31,708 bases of DNA from the NCBI GenBank assembly GCA_964392085.1, contig CAYMOV010000023.1, forward strand, positions 1-31,708. The letters run 5' to 3'. The translations under genes were made by a program, and so were the position numbers. Under the pieces are notes generated by a model. The model had not been told where the DNA came from, ran no database searches, and was given only the letters and a program-made list of their open reading frames with translations. Position 1 is the stretch's first letter. Each line of letters opens with the position of its first letter. This DNA is from CAYMOV01 sp964392085. Lineage in GTDB: Bacteria > Oederibacteriota > Muellerivitia > Muellerivitales > Muellerivitaceae. Of the stretch, positions 24,972-31,708 are shown in pieces.

Positions 24972-27900
24972 TTACCGAAGGATCAGGATCGGGGTTCGAA
25001 GGACCGGCTGGCCGGTTTCCGCCAGGAGGAACTCGTAGGTGCCGTTAGCCACCAGGCGGCCCCGGAGATCCCGCTGGTTCCAAGCCACGGTGGCCTTCCC
25101 CGCCACCTGGACCGTCCCACCCGCGACCCGTCGGTAGGCGGTCGTGACGATGGCCCATTGGACCGTTTTGGGGCAGGGGGACGTGAGGTCCACCTGGACC
25201 GGCACAAACCCGCTGGTCACGGGATTGGGGTACGCCACCGAGAGGCTCACGGGCGGGCATAAGGGTGGGGGCGTCGCGCTCGCCGTAGTCGTATCCGTCC
25301 AAGTGCCAGTGGGGACTGGGGTTGGCACAATCGTGGGGGTCCAGGTCTCGCTGGGCGTGAAAGAAGAGGAAGGGGTCGGGGTGAACGAGGGGGTGGCGGT
25401 CCAAGTGGCGGTACCCGTCGATGTCGTAGACACCGTTGGCGTCAAGGTTCGGGTAGGCGAGGCTGTCGCGCTCGCACTCGGGGTGACGGTGGAAGTCGGG
25501 GTGGGGGTCCTGGTCGCGGTATCCGTCGGAGTGGGGGTTCGGCTGGGCGTCAAGGTGGGGGTGGAGGAATAGGTTGATGTGGAGGACGGCGAGGTTGTCC
25601 AAGTGGCGGTACCCGTCGATGTCGTTGACGCCGTTGGCGTCAAGGTTCGGGTAGGCGAGGCTGTCGCGCTCGCACTCGGGGTGACGGTGGAAGTCGGGGT
25701 GGAGGTTTTGCCGGGAGTGGCGGTGGCCGGGGTCGTCGCGGTGAAGGAGGGGGTGGCCGTCCAAGTCGGGGTGGACGAAGTTGTGGATGTCGGGGTTTCC
25801 GTCTGCGTGGAAGTCGGGGTGGCCGTCGCCGGGGGGATCGGCGTGTGGGTGGCCGTGAAGGAGTCCGTGGTCGTCGCGGACGGCGAGGCGGACGGGGTAG
25901 CCGTGGGGCTTAACGGCGGGGTCTCTGAACTCGTGGCGGTCGACGTCGGGGTGGAACTGGAAGTCGCTGTCGGGGTAAAGGTCCGCGTCATGGACGGCGT
26001 TGCTGAAAGCGTGGATGTGGGCAAGGGGGTGGACGTCAAGGTCTGTGTTGGAGTCCAGGAGGATGTCACCGTGGGAGTCGGGGAGGCGGTCCAGGATGGC
26101 GTGTTCGTGTAGGTGGGCGTCCGGGTCATGCTTGTTGTCATGGACGGCGTAGCCGAAGACGTAGCGGTGAACGAAGCCGACGGAGTCGGCGTAGACGTCA
26201 ACGTAAGTGTCAATGTTCTTGTTGGTGTTGGCGTCCCGCTCGCCGTCCCAGTGGGTGTTAATGAGTTTGTCGGAGTCTGGGAGGCGGTCGCGCTTGGGCT
26301 CGGGGAGGCGGTCGCGCTGGCTGTCGCCGAATCCGTCGGCGTTTGGGTGAACGTCCAGGTCGCGCTCGGGGTCGGGGTGAAGGTCGAAGTCCGGGTCGCG
26401 GTGGAGGTGGCCGTGGCGCTTGCCGTCGGGGTGGCCGTGAAGGTGAACGAGCGGGTCGGCGTCATGGACGGCGTGGTTGTAAACGAAGCCGTCAGTGTAG
26501 GCGTCGGCGAGGCCGTGGGCGTGAAGGTCCTGGTTGGGGTGAAGGATGGGGTCGGCGTGGGAGTCGGGGTGCGGGTCGCCGTGAAGGAGGCCGTGGAAGT
26601 GGCCGTGAACGTCCGGGTGGAGGTCGGCGTGGACGAGAAGGTCGCGGTGGCCGAAGGCGTATTCGACCGGGTGGCCGTCAACGTCGCCGTGGGGGTGGCG
26701 GTGGGGGTCGTGGTGAAAGTGGCGGTGTTCGTGCGGCTCGGGGTCGCCGTCGGGGTGAACGTCCGTGAGGCCGTCAGGGTGGGGGTGGCGGTCCGGGTCG
26801 GCGAAAAGGTCGCCGTGGGGGTTGGGGTCGAGGTGAAGGAAGCCGTACCCGTAGATGTCGTAGACGCCGTCGGCGTCAAGGTTCGGGTAGGCGACGCCGT
26901 AACGGTTGGAGTAGGTGTTGAAGTTGGGGCCGTTGGCGCTGTCGCGCTAGGCGTCGCACTCGGCGTGGCACTGCCGGAGCTGTAGCCCGTCATTTCCAGC
27001 CGCAGGTAGTCGTATTCGAACCCGTTTCCGTTTCCGGCCCCGCCGGTGGGCCTGAGGCTGATGTCGATCTCGTTCATGCCCGCCTTCAGTTTCGTGCCGG
27101 CGAAGTCCAGGTAGGCGTCTCCCCAGGTACCCTGGGAACCCAGTCGCACGATGGAGTCGAAACTCAGGTTTGGCGGGTAGAATCCGGTGGCCGGGTTGGT
27201 GATGGCGGTGTAGTTGCCGTTCGTGGATCCCATGACGGAGGCGGTTTGTACGGTCCCGTTGATCGTGAGGATGCAGGCCGAGCTATAGACGGAGGCGAAG
27301 GCGATGTAAAGCCTGGCCGTTTGGGCCGCCGTGGGCGCCGAGGCCAGGTTGAAGAAAATCTTGGAGGTCGACCCGACGAAGCCCCCGGATCCGTTGGGAA
27401 TATCGGGTTGGCAATAGTTCCAGTCGTTGGCGTAGCGGCTGGTCCCCACCGCGTAACTGACCCCCGCGGGATACTCGTTCGGGTAGGCCAGGAATGCGGC
27501 CCAATCCGTCGGGGTGTTGTGGGGTGCCCCGCCCGCGTAGGGCGGCAGGACGCCGCTGTAGGGCGTCACGTCGTGCTCCCCGTTGTTGAATTCGTTCGAG
27601 TCCCTGTCCGGGATCCCGATGTCCCAAACTGTGGGGCCGAGGCGCAGGGGGGTCCAAGTGACCGTACCGAGGTTCAAGGATTGTCCAGCGGCTACGGTGA
27701 CGTTCGTCTTTTCATAGGTGCCGACCACGCCGGGGCCGAAAGCCCAGAGGTTGTAGGCGCCGGGCGTCACGTGGGGGATGCTGAAACTCCCGCCGGCCCC
27801 AGTCCGGACCCAGTACTGGTAGGTCAGGTATTGCTGCTGGAAGTCCACCCCTCCGTCGACGGGCGCCAACCCGATCCAAAGGCTCACCGGCGAGCTTCCG

Positions 27901-29045
27901 GGGTCGGAGGGATCGGAGATCGCGAGGGTTCCGCCCACCGTTCCCCGGCCGGAGGCCTGGGGATAGGCCGAACCCGACCCGCCCACCGGTTGGGGGTTGA
28001 ACCAGGTGTAGGGCCAGGCGCCCTGCTCGGCGGCTGCCTGCGCCTGCGCGTCGGCCCAAAGGACCCGGGCCTTCAGGGAAACGGGGTCGCCGGCGGGACC
28101 GGCGTACTTATTGGCGTAGATGAAGGCTGGGCCGAAGGTCTTGGTCGAGAAGGTGCCTGCCGGTTGGTCCCCGTTGGAACCGAACCCGTAATGACCACCC
28201 CCGAACATGTCCAGCAGCGTGTTGCCGATGTGCTCGGTGAGTTCACGGTGCATGGGCCCGCCGTCCAGGAACTCATGGCTGGGAAAGGTCTGCCAGACCC
28301 CGTAGGGCGAACTGGAGGAGGCCCACCCGTAGGCGTCCACTTTTCCCAGGGGGGCGCTGTAGGCGTACTTGCACTCGGTGGACCCCGAGTAGATCCCGCC
28401 GGTCCATTGCCAGACTTCCGCCGGGGCGCCCGGCACGGCCACGTTGGTGGAATTGGGATCCGCCATCTGTCGGAAGCGGTAGGGGTCCACGCACAGCCAG
28501 TCGAAGAGCGAGCCCACGTACATGTTGGTGCGCAGTTCGCCGCCTGGGTAATCGGCGTAGTCGGCCTGGTGGGTGAGGATCATCGTGTCGTAGATGCCCT
28601 GCTGCCCGCGGAGCAGGTCGTAATAAACGGCCATGTCCATGGGGTCCGCCGTCGACTGGAGCCACACTTCCGCCTGGTTACCGCCGTTGTTGGCGGGGTT
28701 CACGCTCAACGTATAAACGGGGTTCGTCAGGGTGGGCCCGCCCGAACCGTCGAAGTAAAAATATCCCCCACCGTGTCCTCCGGCCAGGAGGTTGGTCCCG
28801 TTATAGGTGAAGTTGGTGACGTTCCCGTTGCTCTTGTTAAGGGTGAATGAAACGACGCCGTTCGCGAGGACTACGGTCCCGCCGTTGTCGGTCACCGTGA
28901 CGTTGGCGCCCGTTCCGGTTCCCCCGCCGGGAACGTTGGCGGAAGCCCGTGTTTGGGAAAGGAGGAACCAAGCCGCCAGGAGGAGGACGGACGCGGTTCG
29001 CCGAATTGTGGGAAGTCCGACTGCAATCGGACCGATCGAAAACAT
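24972..29045 (-). CDS. Secreted PL4-type rhamnogalacturonan lyase with giant Thr linker and C-terminal sorting-type domain
   Basis: The 1357-residue protein starts at ATG behind GAGGGAAG, with a signal peptide (ASVLLLAAWFLLSQTRASA). Residues about 38-690 show the three-domain PL4 plan: a beta-sandwich catalytic domain (NGVVSFTLNKSNGNVTNF, then YYDLLRGQQGIYDT), an FnIII/carboxypeptidase-regulatory-like domain (GSFSIPHVTPGAYNLWAFGPG), and a CBM-like domain (WDIGIPDRDSNEF to EYDYLRLEMTGY). Lys226 in CKYAYS and His266 in GGPMHREL are probably the catalytic pair by analogy with the fungal enzyme; I assign this from memory of the family. The linker covers about 686-1258, and the C-terminal domain (CPPV, YPNP, SPCPK, NGTYEF) ends PILILR. 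It is the first gene of a two-gene unit with the GH28 gene and carries the shared operator element upstream. Confidence 0.87.
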   Translation of the reverse strand: MFSIGPIAVGLPTIRRTASVLLLAAWFLLSQTRASANVPGGGTGTGANVTVTDNGGTVVLANGVVSFTLNKSNGNVTNFTYNGTNLLAGGHGGGYFYFDGSGGPTLTNPVYTLSVNPANNGGNQAEVWLQSTADPMDMAVYYDLLRGQQGIYDTMILTHQADYADYPGGELRTNMYVGSLFDWLCVDPYRFRQMADPNSTNVAVPGAPAEVWQWTGGIYSGSTECKYAYSAPLGKVDAYGWASSSSPYGVWQTFPSHEFLDGGPMHRELTEHIGNTLLDMFGGGHYGFGSNGDQPAGTFSTKTFGPAFIYANKYAGPAGDPVSLKARVLWADAQAQAAAEQGAWPYTWFNPQPVGGSGSAYPQASGRGTVGGTLAISDPSDPGSSPVSLWIGLAPVDGGVDFQQQYLTYQYWVRTGAGGSFSIPHVTPGAYNLWAFGPGVVGTYEKTNVTVAAGQSLNLGTVTWTPLRLGPTVWDIGIPDRDSNEFNNGEHDVTPYSGVLPPYAGGAPHNTPTDWAAFLAYPNEYPAGVSYAVGTSRYANDWNYCQPDIPNGSGGFVGSTSKIFFNLASAPTAAQTARLYIAFASVYSSACILTINGTVQTASVMGSTNGNYTAITNPATGFYPPNLSFDSIVRLGSQGTWGDAYLDFAGTKLKAGMNEIDISLRPTGGAGNGNGFEYDYLRLEMTGYSSGSATPSATPSATAPTAPTSTPTPTVTASPTRTLTPTASTTSTGTASFTSTPTPTATFSPTRTATPTLTASRTFTPTATPSRTNTATFTTTPTATPTATLTATRSNTPSATATFSSTPTSTRTFTATSTASFTATRTPTPTPTPSFTPTRTFTPTASPTPTLTASFTTTPSMTPTRSFTFTATPTASATATSTATRTSTFTPTPSATWTFTQTPTDSATASATASPSPSATASQTPTNSLTPTGTASGTPTPTRTLTLTLTSTPTPSASFTATSSATPSMTTSMTRTPTYTNTPSWTASPTPTVTSSWTPTQTLTSTPLPTSTLSATPSMTRTFTPTATSSSTPTSTATSSETPPLSPTATPSASPSATTTDSFTATHTPIPPATATPTSTQTETPTSTTSSTPTWTATPSFTATTPATATPGKTSTPTSTVTPSASATASPTRTLTPTASTTSTGTATWTTSPSSTSTYSSTPTLTPSRTPTPTDTATRTPTPTSTVTPSASATASPTRTLTPTVSTTSTGTATWTATPSFTPTPSSSFTPSETWTPTIVPTPVPTGTWTDTTTASATPPPLCPPVSLSVAYPNPVTSGFVPVQVDLTSPCPKTVQWAIVTTAYRRVAGGTVQVAGKATVAWNQRDLRGRLVANGTYEFLLAETGQPVLRTPILILR
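25399..25504 (-). repeat. 106-bp direct repeat in the PL4 linker, copy 1
   Basis: Matches 25597-25702 at an offset of 198 bp with two mismatches. It encodes a unit including SASATASPTRTLTPT and STTSTGTATWT. Confidence 0.9.
25597..25702 (-). repeat. 106-bp direct repeat in the PL4 linker, copy 2
   Basis: Second copy of the unit at 25399-25504. A shorter, more diverged third relative lies near 26845-26895 at the start of the linker. Confidence 0.9.
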
Positions 29046-29093
29046 GTTTGAGTCTTCCCTCGGGTTGGGCCGATTGGAAAAACGACCCCCCTT

Positions 29094-29109
29094 TTGGGAC
29101 CGGTTCCAA
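29094..29109. promoter_or_regulatory. CCGG-centred operator candidate of the PL4-GH28 unit
   Basis: TTGGGACCGGTTCCAA is identical to the element at 21625-21640. It lies 49 bp upstream of the PL4 start codon and just downstream of a weak promoter match, a position suited to repression. Confidence 0.65.
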
Positions 29110-29116
29110 TTCAGGC

Positions 29117-29145
29117 AATATCAATGGATTCGCTTTTTATTCTAA
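29117..29145 (-). promoter_or_regulatory. Possible promoter of the PL4-GH28 unit
   Basis: Reading the minus strand, TTAGAA and GATATT are separated by 17 bases; each matches four of six consensus positions. The AT-rich stretch and the operator candidate directly after it support the location, but the match is weak. Confidence 0.3.
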
Positions 29146-29247
29146 GGGACCTCGAGCGTCCCTTCCCATATTTATCCGACAAATCAATGCAAACAATTAA
29201 CGGGGGCGTTTTATCGCATCACTTGCCCCACCCGGTGCTCGATCCGT

Positions 29248-29279
29248 AAAAAAAGCCCGGCCGTTTCCGGTCGGGCTTT
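29248..29279 (-). terminator. Intrinsic terminator after the partial linker-protein gene
   Basis: Reading the minus strand, AAAGCCCGACCG pairs with CGGCCGGGCTTT, a 12-bp stem with one wobble, and the 3' arm runs into a seven-T tract. It lies about 100 bp after the stop codon at 29379 and isolates the PL4-GH28 unit from the upstream gene. The flanking A's make it a stem that could also work, less well, on the plus strand. Confidence 0.85.
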
Positions 29280-29292
29280 GAGGACGCTCTTT

Positions 29293-29343
29293 TCACATCA
29301 ACTTCAGCTTGGTCCCGTTCCATTGGAACGGGGCCGCCAAGAT
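29293..29343 (-). pseudogene. Possible remnant of a second C-terminal tail
   Basis: Reading the minus strand, ILAAPFQWNGTKLKLM followed by TGA resembles the real end of the upstream gene (VLTTPDDQGIAKLMLMR). It could be a relic of another sorting-type domain or of a duplicated 3' end. The stretch also forms a hairpin (CCCGTTCC 29314-29321 with GGAACGGG 29325-29332), so the protein-level likeness may be accidental. Confidence 0.25.
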
Positions 29344-29345
29344 GA

Positions 29346-29368
29346 CGCATCGCCTTGTCAGCGATGCG
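29346..29368. repeat. Hairpin directly after the partial linker-protein gene
   Basis: CGCATCGC and GCGATGCG form a perfect 8-bp stem around a seven-base loop, 10 bp past the stop codon. No U-run follows. Together with the hairpin at 29314-29332 and the terminator at 29248-29279 it makes three consecutive stems at this 3' end. Confidence 0.55.
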
Positions 29369-29378
29369 CGGCAAGCTC

Positions 29379-31708
29379 CTATCGCATCAACATGAGCTTG
29401 GCGATGCCCTGGTCGTCGGGCGTCGTGAGGACCACGAAGTACACCCCGTTGGACAAGGGCCGGTTCCTGAGGTCCGTCAGGCTGATGGGGACAAACTGGG
29501 TCCCGATGGCGAAAGGCCCCGGCATCGTCTGGCTCTTGATCAACCGATAGGCGGTCGTGAACACCTGGATCTTGATCCAAGGGCTCGGCTTGTTGAGGTG
29601 GAAAGACACGTTGACCGGTTGGTCGGTCGTCGCCGGGTTCGGATACACGATCACGTCGCTGACCGGCCTCACCCCGGGAAGCGGGGTGGAGCTGGCGCTG
29701 GGCGTCGCGGTAGGGGTCCAAGTCGCGGTCCCGGTTCGCGTGGCGGTAGGCGTCGGCGTGAACGTTGACGTCCCGGTCGGCGTCCAGGTTGCCGTGAAGG
29801 TGTAGGTCGGGGTGAACGACCAGGTCGGGGTAAAGCTGTCCGTCACGGTGAAGGTGAAGGTGGGGGTGAAGGTATAAGTCGCCGTGAAGGTGTTGGTCGG
29901 GGTCGGACTGTAGGTCCAGGTGATCGTCGGGGTAAAGGTGTAGGTCGGCGTCAATGTGCTCGTCGCGGTTTGGGTGGGCGTGGCGGTCTTCGTCGGGGTG
30001 AAGGTGTTGGTCGCGGTGGCCGTGTTCGTCGGTGTCCGCGTAGCCGTCGGGGTGAAGGATGGCGTAAACGTCCGGGTATCCGTCGGCGTATTCGTGGCGG
30101 TCGGGGTGAGGGTGTTGGTCCGGGTGTTGGTGACCGTCGACGTTTGGGTAAACGTCAGCGTGGCCGTCGGGGTTCGGGTATCCGTCGGCGTGTTCGTGGC
30201 GGTCGGGGTGAGGGTGTTGGTCCGGGTGTTGGTGACCGTGGAAGTGGCCGTCGGGGTGCGCGTCGCGGTGGGCGACGCCGTATCCGTCGGCGTGTTCGTG
30301 GCGGTCGGCGTGAAAGTGCTGGTCCGCGTCAGGGTCGCCGTCGGCGTGGACGTAAAGGTACGGGTGGAAGTCGGGCTGCTGGTCACGGTCGGGGTCAAAG
30401 TCGCCGTCGGGGTAAACGTGGCGGTGGCGCCCGGGGGCGGGGTGTTGGTGATCGTGGGTGTGAGCGTCGCGGTTGGCGACGCCGTATCGGTCGGCGTGGA
30501 GCTGAGGGTATTCGTCGGTGTCGGTGTCCGCGTAAAGGTGGCGGTGGACGTAAACGTGCGCGTGGGGGTCGGAGTCACGGTCGGCGTAAAGGTCGCGGTC
30601 GCGCCCGGCGGCGGGGTATCGGTGATGGTGGGCGTGAAGGTCCGGGTCGGGCTCGGGGTGAAGCTGGACGTGGGCGTGGCGGTCCTTGTGGCCGTGAAGG
30701 TCGCGGTGGACGACGCCGTGAGAGTCGGGGTCGAAGTCGAGGTGGCCGTGGCGGTAAATGTGCGCGTGGAGGTCGAGGTCACGGTCGGCGTAAAGGTCGC
30801 GGTCGCGCCCGGCGGTGGGGTGTCGGTGATGGTGGGCGTGAAGGTGTAGGTCCCGCTCGCCGTTGGGCTCGGGCTGGGGGTGGATGTTGATGTAGGGGTC
30901 GAAGTCCGCGTGGCCGTGAAGGTCGCGGTGGGCGACGCCGTGAGAGTCAGGGTCGAAGTCGAGGTGGCCGTGGCGGTAAATGTGCGCGTGGAGGTCGAGG
31001 TCACGGTCGGCGTAAAGGTCGCGGTCGCGCCCGGAGGTGGGGTGTTCGTGATCGTGGGCGTAAAGGACGCTGTTGGGCTCAGGGTGGATGTATACGTGAA
31101 AGTCGAAGTCCGCGTGGAGGTGAAGGTGGCGGTCGACGACGCGGTGAACGTGGCGCTCGGCGTCGAGGTGGGCGTGGCGGTAAACGTCCGGGTGGCCGTC
31201 GGGGTCACGGTCGACGTGGGGATCATCGTGAACGTCGAGGTGGCCGTAAATGTCCTCGTCGGCGTCAGGGTCTGGGTCGGCGTGAAGGTGGACGTGGCGC
31301 CCGGCGGCGGGGTGTTGGTGATCGTGGGGGTGAAGGTCGCGGTCGGACTCGGAGTGGAGGTGCGCGTGGATGTCGGCGTGGCGGTCGCGGTGAAGGTAGA
31401 GGTGGCCGTCGATGTGGAAGTCGGTGTGAAGGTCCTCGTCGAGGTCGTGGTCGGCGAGGGCGTGAAGGTGCCGGTGGCCAAAACCGTGTTGGTGCTGGTG
31501 GGACTGGGCGTATTCGTCCGCGTGGAGGTGGACGTCGGGGTCACGGTGAAGGTGTAGGTCGCCGTGGGCGTGGAGGTGCGCGTCGAGGTCGAGGTGGACG
31601 TCGGCGTGGGGCTGGGGGTCGACGTCGCGGTGAAGGTACGGGTCGGCGTGGAGGTGAAGGTGTTGGTGGCCGCCGAAGTGTTGGTCGGCGTGGCGGTCGC
31701 CGTGGGCG
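29379..31708 (-). CDS. C-terminal part of a secreted linker protein (N-terminus beyond the window)
   Basis: The frame is open to the right edge, so at least 776 codons are present and the signal peptide and catalytic part lie outside. Nearly all of it is Thr/Ser/Pro linker. The last ~100 residues are a sorting-type domain (VIVYPNPATTDQPV, LSNGVYFVVL) ending KLMLMR. This domain differs from the five others: it has neither the CPPV nor the SPCPK cysteine motif and its core reads LTDLRNRPLSNG. The enzyme or binding function cannot be known from the window. Its linker shares long DNA blocks with the GH30 gene at 3888-7802, 25 kb away. A GTG near 31544 is just one Val/Met-type codon inside the repeat and is not the start. 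Confidence 0.8.
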   Translation of the reverse strand, partial: PTATATPTNTSAATNTFTSTPTRTFTATSTPSPTPTSTSTSTRTSTPTATYTFTVTPTSTSTRTNTPSPTSTNTVLATGTFTPSPTTTSTRTFTPTSTSTATSTFTATATPTSTRTSTPSPTATFTPTITNTPPPGATSTFTPTQTLTPTRTFTATSTFTMIPTSTVTPTATRTFTATPTSTPSATFTASSTATFTSTRTSTFTYTSTLSPTASFTPTITNTPPPGATATFTPTVTSTSTRTFTATATSTSTLTLTASPTATFTATRTSTPTSTSTPSPSPTASGTYTFTPTITDTPPPGATATFTPTVTSTSTRTFTATATSTSTPTLTASSTATFTATRTATPTSSFTPSPTRTFTPTITDTPPPGATATFTPTVTPTPTRTFTSTATFTRTPTPTNTLSSTPTDTASPTATLTPTITNTPPPGATATFTPTATLTPTVTSSPTSTRTFTSTPTATLTRTSTFTPTATNTPTDTASPTATRTPTATSTVTNTRTNTLTPTATNTPTDTRTPTATLTFTQTSTVTNTRTNTLTPTATNTPTDTRTFTPSFTPTATRTPTNTATATNTFTPTKTATPTQTATSTLTPTYTFTPTITWTYSPTPTNTFTATYTFTPTFTFTVTDSFTPTWSFTPTYTFTATWTPTGTSTFTPTPTATRTGTATWTPTATPSASSTPLPGVRPVSDVIVYPNPATTDQPVNVSFHLNKPSPWIKIQVFTTAYRLIKSQTMPGPFAIGTQFVPISLTDLRNRPLSNGVYFVVLTTPDDQGIAKLMLMR
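29690..31708 (-). repeat. Thr/Ser/Pro linker repeat of the partial gene
   Basis: At least 670 codons of alternating Thr, longer than any other linker in the window. TPPPGAT islands (TITNTPPPGATATFT or TITDTPPPGATATFT) recur at intervals of about 55-75 residues, near 30430, 30605, 30810, 31030 and 31300. Confidence 0.85.

Larger units (their letters stand above)
25270..26985 (-). repeat. Thr/Ser/Pro linker repeat of the PL4 gene
   Basis: About 570 codons of alternating Thr/Ser/Pro. It begins with the PSATPSATAPTAPTST type of sequence and holds the 106-bp direct repeat listed separately. Confidence 0.85.

Overview
The window is GC-rich bacterial DNA in which every convincing gene lies on the minus strand. 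It reads as a plant cell-wall (pectin and xylan) degradation locus. Six very large secreted proteins share one plan: signal peptide, catalytic module(s), a Thr/Ser/Pro linker of roughly 500-580 residues, and a C-terminal domain of about 95-110 residues of the FlgD-Ig-like/T9SS-type-A kind (YPNP motif, N-G-T-Y motif, chain ending ILxLR). This plan points to a poorly characterised FCB-type or candidate-phylum bacterium. The phylum cannot be fixed from the sequence, and no rRNA, tRNA or phylogenetic marker gene is present.

Layout in the direction of transcription (right to left): the C-terminal part of a secreted linker protein that runs off the window edge (29379-31708) and is followed by a strong terminator; a two-gene pectin unit of a PL4-type rhamnogalacturonan lyase (24972-29045) and a GH28 polygalacturonase (21815-24961), 10 bp apart; a PL11 rhamnogalacturonan lyase (17921-21598); an AraC-family regulator (16028-17842); a GH30 xylanase fused to a CE4 polysaccharide deacetylase (10026-15857); a second AraC-family regulator (8046-9851); a second GH30 xylanase (3888-7802); a full-length LacI-family regulator (2795-3820); a third, more divergent AraC-family regulator (802-2604); and a LacI-type DNA-binding stub of 79 residues (307-546).

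Inferred joint function: PL4, PL11 and GH28 attack the rhamnogalacturonan and homogalacturonan parts of pectin. The two GH30 enzymes and the CE4 module attack (acetyl)xylan. Regulators are interleaved with their probable targets. A CCGG-centred 16-bp near-palindrome is identical in front of the PL4 and PL11 genes, with a weaker copy in front of the LacI stub, which suggests a small LacI-type pectin regulon. The GH30 gene at 3888-7802 carries a different inverted repeat just downstream of a plausible promoter. No transporter, SusC/D pair or secretion gene is in the window.

The linkers alone take up about one third of the window. They follow a near-strict T-x-T-x dipeptide rhythm, so the opposite strand is also open over long distances; those plus-strand frames are shadows. 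Linker segments and binding modules have clearly been copied within and between genes, most strikingly a 507-bp module repeated inside the GH30-CE4 gene with only two differences.
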